NCBI RefSeq assembly: GCF_049723905.1
Contig: NZ_JBJKFD010000001.1
Coordinates: 3,658,001 to 3,722,000 of the forward strand
Source of the DNA: G963665185 sp049723905
GTDB lineage: Bacteria; Desulfobacterota; Desulfovibrionia; Desulfovibrionales; Desulfovibrionaceae
Direction: 5' to 3'
Length of the DNA: 64,000 nt
This document shows, in pieces, positions 20,236 through 28,897 of this stretch. Numbering within the stretch: position 1 is the stretch's first letter; each line of letters begins with the position of its first letter. The notes beneath the pieces are model-generated. The model ran no database searches. It was not told the origin of the DNA and saw only the letters and a program-made list of their open reading frames with translations. A program made the translations under genes and the position numbers.

Positions 20236-21540
20236 TTATTGCCAGAATTGCCAGGTGCTGGAGCGGGCGACTTGCAGCAGGCGCTGCTCCAGTTCGGGAA
20301 AGATGCGGCGGGGGTTGGCCGTGTTCAAAGCGGCCTGCCGCGAGTGAGGATTGCGTCTGGGCAGGCTGTTCAAAGCCTCGAGTATGGCAAGAGACATGGC
20401 CTGCGTACTTTCACAGCTGCAATGCACTGCGCTGTGCGGGAGTGTATCGGTCCAGTGGTGCAACGGGCCGTCTGGCTGGCTGGCGACCACCAGACTGCCG
20501 CCTGCGGCCAGGATGTTTGCCAGACGCGAGGGATGGCAGAATGAATCCGCGCCTGGCCGGAGCATGACCAGATGCAGATCGGCCATGGCAAGCAATGCGG
20601 GCAGTTCCTGGTCCGGCACTGTTGGAAGAAAACGGAGCCCGTAATCGGTTTGCGGATACGAGGAGCCAGAACGCTGCCCAGAACGCTGCCCAGAACGATG
20701 CCGGTCGAATTCCGGGCCGCTGCCCACTGCCAGCAGCACCACTTTTTCCTTTGCCAGCCTGCGGCCGACGTCGTGCAGCAACTCGCCCCCCTGCTTGCGT
20801 CCCATGGTTCCGGCGTACAACACAATGCGGGCGGATTGGGGGAACCCCCACTTTTTGCGGTACGCATCTCCAAGGGACCGCAGCGTGTCCAGGGGGGCAA
20901 GGCAGGCTTCGTCCGCCGGATTGGGGAACAGGTACAGCCGGTTCACCGGCAAGCCTGTATTTTCCAGGCGCTGCATCATGTGCGGGGCAATGGTGCTGAC
21001 CAGATCGAAGCGTTGCATCAGCCGTTTTTCGAACCGCTCCGCCATGTTGGCGAGATGCCCGGATACAAACCGGGGCCAGCTGGAAAGGGCACGCAGCGCC
21101 CCGGATTCAAAATCCTGCACATGCAGCCAGGAGACGGCCCCTGCGCGCCGGGCAAAGTCCAGCACGGCAGGGGCGCAGGCCAGGGTGGGGGCCACGGTCC
21201 AGATAATATCCGGCTTCCAGGCAACGGCCTGGCGAAGTGGTCTTTGGCAGGTGGCCCCGAACACGGCACTGGCTGCGAACCGCCGCAGAAAACCACGGGT
21301 GGAGCGCAGCCCTGTGGGGCAGTGAACGGTCTGCCCGTGGTTGAAATCCCCGCTCCAGCCACGCGGGTTGAAGCCCTCCCAGACCCGGTGCTGGGGAAAA
21401 TGGGGCACGGCGGCAATGGCCCGCACCTCGTGTCCCAAGCCACGCAGGGCATTGGCGGTGCGTACGGTATAGCGGGCGCAGCCCATGGTTTCCGGGGCGT
21501 AGTTGTACCCGCAGAAAAGAATGCGCAGGTGGTTGGCCAT
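20236..21540 (-). CDS. GT4-type glycosyltransferase, WcaI-like
   Basis: The 434-residue protein starts MANHLRILFCGYNYAPE, the N-terminal GT-B pattern of WcaI-like transferases. It carries PNPADE, VLYAGTMGRKQGG and a MLRPGADSFCHPSRLANILAAG donor-site region in the C-terminal half. It should add a sugar to the lipid-linked repeat unit at the cytoplasmic membrane. The ATG shares one base with the preceding stop (TAATG). Three in-frame 12-base repeats at 20667-20702 encode RSGQRSGQRSG in a loop before the donor domain. Confidence 0.88.
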   Translation of the reverse strand: MANHLRILFCGYNYAPETMGCARYTVRTANALRGLGHEVRAIAAVPHFPQHRVWEGFNPRGWSGDFNHGQTVHCPTGLRSTRGFLRRFAASAVFGATCQRPLRQAVAWKPDIIWTVAPTLACAPAVLDFARRAGAVSWLHVQDFESGALRALSSWPRFVSGHLANMAERFEKRLMQRFDLVSTIAPHMMQRLENTGLPVNRLYLFPNPADEACLAPLDTLRSLGDAYRKKWGFPQSARIVLYAGTMGRKQGGELLHDVGRRLAKEKVVLLAVGSGPEFDRHRSGQRSGQRSGSSYPQTDYGLRFLPTVPDQELPALLAMADLHLVMLRPGADSFCHPSRLANILAAGGSLVVASQPDGPLHHWTDTLPHSAVHCSCESTQAMSLAILEALNSLPRRNPHSRQAALNTANPRRIFPELEQRLLQVARSSTWQFWQ

Positions 21541-22382
21541 TACCGGTTCTCCGGGGAGCTTGCGTGGTATTTGCCGCGGCCTTCCCAGGTATGGAAAACA
21601 ATCATGCATTCGTAAAAAAAAAGCAGCAGAGCATAGGTCAGGCCGGGGCGTCCGTCTAGAAATCCCCTTTTGACCACGTACTGCCAGATGAATTTGACCA
21701 GGGGACGGGCCGGGAGCCGCTGGTAGAGTCCCTTCTGGTGTCTGCGCCGTTCCTGCACTGTTTTGCCGAACAGCGCGGTTGCCAGCCTGGGAGCGAAGTC
21801 ACCGGAGGTTTCGTTACGGAGAATTTCCCTGGCTTCCAGTCCGGCGTATGCGGCGTGGCGGGAAAGCCAGTGGGCCAGCCCCTTGGAAAAGGGCTGGTGC
21901 AGCAGCGGGGCATCCAGCTGCCCCACACTGCCGCGCACATGCGTCACCGGGTTCACCAGACGGGAAAAGCAGACCCGTTCCGGCCTGTACAGCCGGATGT
22001 AGCTCGGTGTGGACTGGACGTGTCTCAGGCGGCGGCCCATGAAAAAATCGTGGCGCGGCAGGCGGTAGGCGGCATGGTCTCCCGGCGATTGCACTGCCGC
22101 AAACATGGCTTCGATCAGCTCGGGCGTGGGACGTTCGTCCGCGTCTATCTGGAATATGAAATCATGGGCAAAAGGCAGGTTGGCAAGTGCCCAATTGAGC
22201 TGGGACGACCAGTCGTCCAGGGGGCGGGTGGCGACATGCGCGCCGAAGTCCTGTGCCATGGGCACGGTTTGGTCGGAAGATCCGCTGTCCAGCACATGAA
22301 TGTCATCAAAACGGACCAGACTGCGCAGAAGCGGAGCAATATTTTGTTCCTCGTTCAGAGTCAGGATCAGCACGGATATCAT
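21540..22382 (-). CDS. GT2-family glycosyltransferase
   Basis: The 280-residue protein has the GT-A opening MISVLILTLNEEQNIAPLL, the DSGSSDQT nucleotide-binding segment and the IDADERP metal motif (about residue 79). C-terminal hydrophobic stretches suggest membrane association, as in WaaE/KdtX-like transferases. It is the first gene of the seven-gene exopolysaccharide operon, so the promoter should lie in 22383-22483. No strong ribosome site is visible. Confidence 0.87.
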   Translation of the reverse strand: MISVLILTLNEEQNIAPLLRSLVRFDDIHVLDSGSSDQTVPMAQDFGAHVATRPLDDWSSQLNWALANLPFAHDFIFQIDADERPTPELIEAMFAAVQSPGDHAAYRLPRHDFFMGRRLRHVQSTPSYIRLYRPERVCFSRLVNPVTHVRGSVGQLDAPLLHQPFSKGLAHWLSRHAAYAGLEAREILRNETSGDFAPRLATALFGKTVQERRRHQKGLYQRLPARPLVKFIWQYVVKRGFLDGRPGLTYALLLFFYECMIVFHTWEGRGKYHASSPENR

Positions 22383-22483
22383 AGCATTTCGGCGTAATAT
22401 GGAAATTTAATGCCGTATTGCACGGCTTGCGTCGGAAAGCAAGGAACAATCTTTGAACTCGTGTCGCCAGTGGGGCGATAGCC

Positions 22484-23692
22484 TTAATTGGCGTGGTCAA
22501 GGCGGGGGAAAGTCAAAGCGACTACCACGGCAACCAGGGCGAGTGCTCCGCCCATCAGGAAAGGGGCGCGCGGGCCGATCAGGTCCCAGGCGAGCCCGGC
22601 AGCCAGGTTGCCGAGCAGCGAGAGCAGGCCGGTGAGCATGAGGAAGAAGCCCATGGCCGTGCCCCGGCGCTCCATGGGCAGGGTCGAAGCTATGATGGCC
22701 TTGCCCACTCCTTCGGTCAGCCCCATATACAGGCCGTAAACCGGAAAGAGCACCCATATCCAGGCGGGACCGGACAGGGCGAAACCGAAATAGGTCAGGG
22801 CGTAGACCGTCCAGCCGCCAAGCATGATCCGCCAGCGCCCCACGCGATCGCTGACGATGCCTGCCGGATAGGCCGTAACCGCATAGACAATGTTGAACAG
22901 AACGTAGGCCCCTATCACGTGGGTATCGCTGAAGCCCAGGTCCCGGGTCCGGAGCAGGAGCAGGGCGTCGGTGCTGTTGGCCAGGGCGAAGAGGCATAGC
23001 AGAACCAGGGCGCGCCAGTAGGAGGAGGGTAGCCTCCGCAGGGACTCGCGCAGCGGACGGCGTGGCGTTGTGGTCCCCTTTTCCCAAACCTTGTCCTTGA
23101 GCCGGAAGGTGAACCAGACCGCGATCAGACTCGGCAGCACGGCCAGCAGGAATATGGTCCGGTACGCCCCGGGCAGCAGCGCCAGGAGCCCCATGGAGAG
23201 CGACACACCCACGACGGCCCCGGCCGTGTCCATGGCGCGGTGGAACCCGTAGGCCCTGCCGGCGATGGACGGGGGCGCCGCGTCCGCGATCATGGCATCC
23301 CGCGCCGTGGTGCGCAGTCCCTTGCCCGAGCGGTCGATGATCCGCGCGGCAAAGACCACGGGCCAGGAAAGGGCAAGGGCGAGCAACGGCTTGGACAGCG
23401 CGCTCAGGCCGTATCCGAAACGGACAAACGGGGTGCGCTTCCCCATGCGGTCGCTGTGCCAGCCCGAGGCGCCCTTCATCAGGCAGACCACGGCTTCGGC
23501 CGCGCCTTCCATGGCCCCGAGTACCGTGGCCGGGGCCCCGAGCACCGAAACCAGGAACAGGGGAACCACGGGGTAGACCATTTCCGAGGCCACGTCGGTG
23601 AAGAAGCTGACCCAGCCCAGGGTTCGGATGGAGCGGGGGAGCAACGGTTCGGGGCCGGTGTGTCGGAAAAGGTGTCTCACGGTTATTGGCAT
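22484..23692 (-). CDS. Major facilitator superfamily transporter
   Basis: The 402-residue protein has about twelve membrane segments and the MFS signature GWHSDRMGKRTPFVRFGYG between segments 2 and 3 (near residue 80), plus DRVGRWRIMLGGW in the second half. The substrate is unknown; drug or metabolite efflux is typical of this branch. It is the last gene of the leftward envelope-related block, 29 bases after the histidine kinase. Confidence 0.85.
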   Translation of the reverse strand: MPITVRHLFRHTGPEPLLPRSIRTLGWVSFFTDVASEMVYPVVPLFLVSVLGAPATVLGAMEGAAEAVVCLMKGASGWHSDRMGKRTPFVRFGYGLSALSKPLLALALSWPVVFAARIIDRSGKGLRTTARDAMIADAAPPSIAGRAYGFHRAMDTAGAVVGVSLSMGLLALLPGAYRTIFLLAVLPSLIAVWFTFRLKDKVWEKGTTTPRRPLRESLRRLPSSYWRALVLLCLFALANSTDALLLLRTRDLGFSDTHVIGAYVLFNIVYAVTAYPAGIVSDRVGRWRIMLGGWTVYALTYFGFALSGPAWIWVLFPVYGLYMGLTEGVGKAIIASTLPMERRGTAMGFFLMLTGLLSLLGNLAAGLAWDLIGPRAPFLMGGALALVAVVVALTFPRLDHAN

Positions 23693-23721
23693 CCGGTTGA
23701 AATATGAACGCGGCTTCCTCG

Positions 23722-25140
23722 TCAGGCCGGGGTGGACATGCCGGGGGCGCCGTGCCGCGGCAGGGTCACCGTGACCGTGGTAAGCCCCTTTGGGCGGTTC
23801 TCGAAGGTTATCGTGCCGCCGTGCAGCTCCACGATCCGTTTGACGATGGCCAGCCCCAGGCCGGACCCGCCGTGTTGTTGTGACCTGGATTTCTCCACCC
23901 GGTAGAATTGTTCGAATATGCGAGGGATATCCTCGTCCGGCACGCCGGGGCCGGTGTTGGCCAGGGTGACGGTCAGGTTCGAGCCGGACAGCGTTCCGGC
24001 GACGGACACGCTGCCACCCTCAACGTTGTATTTGACGGCGTTGTCCAGGAGGTTGGAGAACACCCGGGTCAGCTTGTCCGCGTCGCCCTCCATGTCCAGC
24101 CGGTCCGGCAGGTCCGGCAGGTCCGTGCGCAGGACAATGCCGCGAGTCTCGCCCAGGAAGCGGTAGTCCTCGACCAGCGTCCCCAGGATGAAGGTCAGGT
24201 CCACAGGCTCGCGGACCGCCACGGCCTCGATCTCCAGGGACGACAGGTCCAGCAGGCTCTTCACCAACCGGTCCATGCGCAGCACCTGTTCGGTCATCCG
24301 TTCGTGGCTCTCGGCCTGCGGGTCCGGGGTGCCGCCGCCCGTGCCCGAACGGATGGCGTCCAGGGCCAGTCGCATCATGGTCAACGGTGTCTTGAGTTCG
24401 TGGGAGGCATCGGCCAGCAGCTTCTTCTGCCGCAGGAAGACATGTTGCAGGCGGTCGAAGACGTTGTTCAGCGTCTCGGCCAGGGTGTTGAATTCGTCGC
24501 GCTCGCCGGTGACGGGCATCCGCCTGTCCAGGTGCTTTTCGCTGATATCCCGCGCCTGGTCGTTGAGTTCACGGATGGGGCGGAGCATCAGTCCGGCCAG
24601 GAAATAGCTGATAGCGGCCAGCAGCAGGACGGAAAAGGCCAGTCCCCCGGCGACGCCGGAAATAGTCTCCCCGATTTCGTCCTCCAGATGCTCCACCGTG
24701 CGGCCCGCGCTGGCCAGGTATTGTTTCCCGTCTTGGGAAAAGGCGACGGTGTACACGCGAAAATCGACTTCTTCCCGTTCCTTGTCGCGTCCTGCCGCGT
24801 CCTGCCCTCCGGCAACGGCGGAGACTGTTCGGCCCCGGCCCGCATGCGGCGCGTCGATGCGGTACGCCCGGGCCAGGTCGGATCGGTAGAGGACCTCGCC
24901 CGAGGCCGGGTCCCTGACCTCCAGCCAGTAGTGGTCGCCGTCCGGGACACCGGGGCCGCCCTCGCCGGCCTCTCCGGCCACGACCGCCTGGGCGACGCGC
25001 GTACCGGCGATCTTCAGGTCCGAGTCGATGAGCTGGAAGGGCTGCTCTACCATCTCCCAGAGGATAATGCAGGAAAAGACCAGGCTGGACACGAATCCGG
25101 CCGCCGTTATCAGCAGGGTGATCTTCATCCGGACCGTCAT
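23722..25140 (-). CDS. Membrane sensor histidine kinase
   Basis: The 472-residue protein has a membrane segment at residues 8-30, a periplasmic sensing region of about 130 residues, a second segment near residue 175, and HAMP (LRPIRELNDQARDISE). HisKA follows with the phosphoacceptor in LLADASHELKTPLTMM. The HATPase has FSNLLDNAVKYN and GSGLGLAIVKRIVELHGG. It is an OmpR-class partner of the regulator encoded upstream, with which it overlaps by four bases (ATGA). The periplasmic sensor is not recognised. Confidence 0.93.
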   Translation of the reverse strand: MTVRMKITLLITAAGFVSSLVFSCIILWEMVEQPFQLIDSDLKIAGTRVAQAVVAGEAGEGGPGVPDGDHYWLEVRDPASGEVLYRSDLARAYRIDAPHAGRGRTVSAVAGGQDAAGRDKEREEVDFRVYTVAFSQDGKQYLASAGRTVEHLEDEIGETISGVAGGLAFSVLLLAAISYFLAGLMLRPIRELNDQARDISEKHLDRRMPVTGERDEFNTLAETLNNVFDRLQHVFLRQKKLLADASHELKTPLTMMRLALDAIRSGTGGGTPDPQAESHERMTEQVLRMDRLVKSLLDLSSLEIEAVAVREPVDLTFILGTLVEDYRFLGETRGIVLRTDLPDLPDRLDMEGDADKLTRVFSNLLDNAVKYNVEGGSVSVAGTLSGSNLTVTLANTGPGVPDEDIPRIFEQFYRVEKSRSQQHGGSGLGLAIVKRIVELHGGTITFENRPKGLTTVTVTLPRHGAPGMSTPA

Positions 25141-25817
25141 GGCGTCTCGTCCTTGACGATGTAGCCCACGCCCCGGATGGTCTGGATGACCGAGCCGTCG
25201 GCGTCGCCGATCTTTTTCCGCAGGTTCTTGATATGCACGTCCATGAAGTTGGACATGCTGAAGGGATCGAAGGCGTCGCCCCAGACGTGTTCGGCGAGAC
25301 TGAACCGGGAGACGGCCCGGTTTTTGTTGTAGAGGAAGAACTCCAGGATGGAGAACTCCCTGGCCGTCAGGTTGAGCGGCTCTCCTGCCCGGGTGACCAC
25401 CCTGCTTACGGTGTCCAGGCACAGGTCGCCCGCCCGGAGCGCGGCGCCGGACTGTCCGCCGGAGCGCCGGAGCAGGGCCCGGACGCGCGCCAGCAGTTCG
25501 TCGAAGGAAAAGGGCTTGGCCAGGTAGTCGTCCGCGCCCAGGTCCAGCCCCTTGATCTTGTCGTCAATGTCGCCCTTGGCCGTAAGCATGAGCACCGGGG
25601 TGTCGTCGCCTTCGTCCCGCAGGGCGCGCAGGACCTCCAGGCCGCTCAGGCCGGGGAGCATGACGTCGAGGACGACCAGGTCCACGGGTGTTGCGAACAG
25701 CTTGTCCAGGGCCTCCTCCCCGTCCAGGGCGGTCTCGACCATGTACCGCTGTTCCTCCAGCCCCTTTCGCAGCTGGTCCAGCAGGGTCTTTTCATCATCG
25801 ACGATCAGTATGCGCAT
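25137..25817 (-). CDS. OmpR/PhoB-family response regulator
   Basis: The 226-residue protein has a receiver domain (acidic DDE at residues 8-10, phosphoacceptor in VVLDVMLPG, lysine in LAKPFS) and a C-terminal winged helix with LTAREFSILEFFLYNKNRAVSR and the ending IRGVGYIV. AGGA six bases before the ATG at 25817 favours this start over the GTG/ATG 18 bases upstream. It likely controls the surrounding block (PepSY protein, ABC pair, DedA) together with the kinase. Confidence 0.93.
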   Translation of the reverse strand: MRILIVDDEKTLLDQLRKGLEEQRYMVETALDGEEALDKLFATPVDLVVLDVMLPGLSGLEVLRALRDEGDDTPVLMLTAKGDIDDKIKGLDLGADDYLAKPFSFDELLARVRALLRRSGGQSGAALRAGDLCLDTVSRVVTRAGEPLNLTAREFSILEFFLYNKNRAVSRFSLAEHVWGDAFDPFSMSNFMDVHIKNLRKKIGDADGSVIQTIRGVGYIVKDETP

Positions 25818-25881
25818 GACGGTATCCTGAACCAAAAAAACAGATTGTACAACAATGCGGGCGACAAAAACGGGACGGATG

Positions 25882-26511
25882 TCAGACGTCGGTCCGCTGT
25901 TCCGCGTCCCGGTTCCGGCAGCCCTTCCACCACTGCCGGTAGGCCAGCAGGATGGCCGCGCAGAAGGCGACCAGCCCCAGGGTGGCCCAGTGCAGGTTGC
26001 GCAGGACCATCTGTTCGTTCTGGCCGAACCAGTAGCCCAGCCCGGCCAGGACCAGCACCCAGATTCCAGAGCCCAGGACTGTGGCCGCGCAGAAGGCCGG
26101 AAAGTTCATTCGCGCCAGCCCGGCCGGGAGGGAGATGTACTGGCGAATGACCGGCAGCAGGCGGCCCGTGAAGGTGCTGATGTGCCCGTGGCGGGCGAAA
26201 AAGCGCTCGGCCCTGTCCAGGGACTCCGGGTTGACCAGTATGCGGCGGCCGTGCCGCTCGAAGAACGGCCTGCCCAGCGTCAGGGCCAGCCAGTAGTTGA
26301 AGACCGCCCCCACAAGGCTGCCCAGTGCGCCGCAGAGAATGACCATCCCGATGTTCATTCTGCCGCTGGCCGCCAGGTAGGCGGCGGGAGGGATGACCAC
26401 CTCGCTGGGGAACGGGAACAGGGAGGACTCCAGGGCCATGAGGACCACGATTCCGGGATAGCCCCAGTGGCCCACCACGGCCAAGATCCAGGCAACGGCT
26501 TGATGTATCAT
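25882..26511 (-). CDS. DedA-family membrane protein
   Basis: The 209-residue protein carries the DedA hallmarks, LESSLFPFPSEVV near residue 27 and GRLLPVIRQYISLPAG near residue 110, with four to five hydrophobic segments. DedA/VTT proteins act in phospholipid flipping and envelope homeostasis and affect resistance to cationic peptides. It sits between the cysteine-cluster protein gene and the two-component genes, in the same direction. Confidence 0.92.
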   Translation of the reverse strand: MIHQAVAWILAVVGHWGYPGIVVLMALESSLFPFPSEVVIPPAAYLAASGRMNIGMVILCGALGSLVGAVFNYWLALTLGRPFFERHGRRILVNPESLDRAERFFARHGHISTFTGRLLPVIRQYISLPAGLARMNFPAFCAATVLGSGIWVLVLAGLGYWFGQNEQMVLRNLHWATLGLVAFCAAILLAYRQWWKGCRNRDAEQRTDV

Positions 26512-26540
26512 GTCGGACGGTTCCTGTTGAAGGTCTCCGG

Positions 26541-26933
26541 TTAAAGACGACTGCCAAAGCGGTAGCCGCACCGGCCGCCGCATTTTCCTACCTCGTCGAT
26601 GTCCCGCTGGTCTATGGGAAAGACTTGACAGGAGCGCGGGCGGCACACGCCGTAGGCCACGCACCGTCCTTCCCTGGTCAGCAGCGGGCAGGTGAAGAGC
26701 ATGTTGCAGCAGAAGCCGCATTGGCGGCATTCGCCCTCGCGTGCCCGCAGCTGTGTGCGGACGTACTCCTTGCGGAAGTGAACAAGACAGAAGCGCCGGG
26801 TCTTTCCCGCGGCGTGCAGGAAGACGCGTGACGCGGCCACCGGCCGGATAAGGAGGACGTACAGGCGGTCGAGCAGCATGCCCGCGACCGCCCGTACATC
26901 CTTCCGGCGCAATTCCTGGGGAATGAAGGACAT
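26541..26933 (-). CDS. YkgJ-like cysteine-cluster protein
   Basis: The 130-residue protein contains CRQCGFCCNMLFTCPLL (residues 69-85) followed by GRCVAYGVCRPRSCQVFP. This CxxCxxCC...RPxxCxxFP layout is that of the YkgJ family of putative zinc or iron-sulfur chelating proteins. The ATG at 26933 lies one base after the phosphatase stop. Function is unknown; it is placed in the envelope block by position only. Confidence 0.8.
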   Translation of the reverse strand: MSFIPQELRRKDVRAVAGMLLDRLYVLLIRPVAASRVFLHAAGKTRRFCLVHFRKEYVRTQLRAREGECRQCGFCCNMLFTCPLLTREGRCVAYGVCRPRSCQVFPIDQRDIDEVGKCGGRCGYRFGSRL

Positions 26934-26934
26934 A

Positions 26935-27540
26935 TCAGAGCTCCTTGTGGGCCGATGGCAGGATGCCGGATTCCACGGCACGGCCTTCGGCGGGGTTCCA
27001 GTGATCGAAAAAGTCGTCCAGAACGGTGGTCGGCCCCACGGGCATGTGCCCGTAGCGCAGGGAGAGCTGCCTGCGCGCCTTGGAGGCGGGCGTGCCGTCG
27101 ATCGTTGTCTTCCACAGGGCCGCGGCCAGGCCGGAGCGGTCCGCCCCTGCCTGGCAGTACAGCAGAACCGGGCGCGGGGCCATGGCGAACAGCTCCAGCA
27201 GCTCGCGCATCTGGCGGGGCGAGGGCGCGCGGGTCGCCCCGATGCCGCCGAAGTCGAAGTGCCGGATGCCCAGCTCGCGGGCGGTGGCGGTCTCTTCGCA
27301 ATACCAGGCTTCTTTCGGCCTGTGCCCGCGCAGATTGATGATGGAGCGGATGCGGTACTTGCGGGCGTAGTGCGTCAGCTCGTCCCGGTCCAGCTGGGCC
27401 GAGCGGTATGCCTCGCCGGCCGTTATCGCATGGAAGTTGCCCTGTTCCTCAAGATACCAGACGCGCGCCGCGAACAGGATCGCGAGTACGCCGAGGGTGC
27501 CCGCGACCGCGCGTAGGAATGATTTTCGTCGGAATGTCAT
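26935..27540 (-). CDS. Dual-specificity/tyrosine phosphatase-like protein, membrane anchored
   Basis: The 201-residue protein has an N-terminal membrane anchor (residues 8-28) and the Cys-x5-Arg loop of the PTP superfamily in LLYCQAGADRSGLA (about residue 128), with a general-acid region upstream at HFDFGG. The His before the catalytic Cys is Tyr. Bacterial relatives include phosphoinositide- and polyphosphate-active DSPs. GAGGT precedes the ATG. Being anchored, it probably faces the periplasm, and its substrate is unknown. Confidence 0.82.
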   Translation of the reverse strand: MTFRRKSFLRAVAGTLGVLAILFAARVWYLEEQGNFHAITAGEAYRSAQLDRDELTHYARKYRIRSIINLRGHRPKEAWYCEETATARELGIRHFDFGGIGATRAPSPRQMRELLELFAMAPRPVLLYCQAGADRSGLAAALWKTTIDGTPASKARRQLSLRYGHMPVGPTTVLDDFFDHWNPAEGRAVESGILPSAHKEL

Positions 27541-27588
27541 GTGGACCTCGCTGTAGCTATATATGGTTTTCGGTGGCGGCCCGCCGGT

Positions 27589-28131
27589 TCAGCCGTGCCG
27601 GGCGCGTTGCCGCCGCTTCAGAACGAAGAACAGGGCCAGCAGGGACACGGGCACGCCCACAGCCACCGCCGTCACCCGCCCGGCCTTGAGCATGGGCTTC
27701 GGCCGGACGTGGAACTGGATGGTCGGGCTGGTGTAGACCCGGTTGCCGCCCCGGTCGGTGACACTGACGATTACACGGTAGTCTCCGCTCTTGATCAGCC
27801 GCATGGGCCAGTCGGTACGCAGAGGCTTGCCCGGTTCCAGGGTCGCCCCGGCCACGGCCTTGTGGGCGCTCCAGTCCTCCAGGTCCATGGGCTGTTCGTT
27901 GCCCTGGTCTACCTCGACCAGACTGACCCAGGCCACCAGCCCCTGAATGGGGTCCTTTTCATTGTTGGTTATGGTGCTCCAGAACCGCAGGTGATCTCCC
28001 ATGATCGGCGACGCGGGGTTAGCCGCATCGGGACTCAGGTTTAGGGTCACCGGGGGCGGTGCGGCCGCGGCGGCCGTGGCGAGCAGAAGGATCGCGGCCA
28101 CGGCGGAAAGCAGGGGCTTGTGAATCTTCAT
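27589..28131 (-). CDS. Exported Ig-like protein with C-terminal membrane anchor
   Basis: The 180-residue protein has a signal peptide (cleaved after ATAAAAA), a beta-rich domain (residues 28-145) containing SGDYRVIVSVTDRGGNRVY, and a C-terminal membrane helix followed by KRRQRARHG. That layout exposes the Ig-like domain in the periplasm. It follows the NosFY-like ABC genes by 13 bases and may be the periplasmic partner of that transporter. No family name can be assigned from sequence alone. Confidence 0.78.
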   Translation of the reverse strand: MKIHKPLLSAVAAILLLATAAAAAPPPVTLNLSPDAANPASPIMGDHLRFWSTITNNEKDPIQGLVAWVSLVEVDQGNEQPMDLEDWSAHKAVAGATLEPGKPLRTDWPMRLIKSGDYRVIVSVTDRGGNRVYTSPTIQFHVRPKPMLKAGRVTAVAVGVPVSLLALFFVLKRRQRARHG

Positions 28132-28144
28132 GGTGCGCTCCCTT

Positions 28145-28897
28145 TTAGAAGTTGGCCCTGGCGGTATTGCGGCGGGCCAGGAGCAGACAGAGGACCAACC
28201 AGGCCGCGACCAGGAACAGACGGAAGACCTGGGCCGAAAATGGGTCGCCGTCGATGATCACACTGTCTAGGGTGTTCAGGGCCCCGGCAAAGGGATTCAC
28301 GGCGTCCAGAATTCGTCCGACGGCCGAGCTGCGGAGGCTCGGCCCCACCACCAGCGGGCTGGCGGCCAACATAAGCAGTGTGACCGTGCCGAGCAGCGAG
28401 GTCATGACGCTGCCTGTGCGGGCGGACAGGGCTAGGGCCAGGTACCCGAAACCGAGGACCACCGGCGTGCCGAACAGGGCCAGGTAAAGCAGGGCGGCCC
28501 CGAGGTTCTGGCCGTTCGCCCCCACGGCCCAGAGATAGGGCACACTCATGGCGTACATGACGCCCCAGGCCGCAAGCATGCCCGCCGCCTTGCCTTCGAG
28601 CAGGCCGCCGGGCCGCACCGGGGCGCAGAGCAGCGGCACCAGCGTGCCCCGCTCCCTTTCCCCGGCGTACCCGTCGCTGCCCTGGATGGCGGCCAGCAGA
28701 GACCCGGCAGCCAGGACCGTTCCAGCCATCATGTAGACCACCTGGGCGTTGTCGAGCAGGCTCAGTTCGGTGTTGCTGACTAGAAGCAGGCTGAAAACAG
28801 AGAGTACCGCGCTGAATGTCGTCAGCCAGAGGATGCCCCGGCGGCTGAGCAGCATCTGCGCGCTTTCCTTTCTTGCTATGGTTATGGCCGTGTTCAT
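28145..28897 (-). CDS. ABC-2-type permease (NosY-like)
   Basis: The 250-residue protein has six hydrophobic segments and the cytosolic ERERGTLVPLLCAPVRPGGLLEGK stretch typical of NosY-type permeases (family signature; residues 80-103). It overlaps the ATPase gene by four bases (ATGA). NosFY-type pairs remodel or export envelope components and metal/sulfur cofactors. No nitrous-oxide reductase gene is present, so the function here is open. Confidence 0.86.
   Translation of the reverse strand: MNTAITIARKESAQMLLSRRGILWLTTFSAVLSVFSLLLVSNTELSLLDNAQVVYMMAGTVLAAGSLLAAIQGSDGYAGERERGTLVPLLCAPVRPGGLLEGKAAGMLAAWGVMYAMSVPYLWAVGANGQNLGAALLYLALFGTPVVLGFGYLALALSARTGSVMTSLLGTVTLLMLAASPLVVGPSLRSSAVGRILDAVNPFAGALNTLDSVIIDGDPFSAQVFRLFLVAAWLVLCLLLARRNTARANF

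Noticed and set aside
20667..20702. Three 12-base repeats considered as a small CRISPR array
   Set aside because: The units are directly adjacent with no spacers and lie inside a glycosyltransferase gene.
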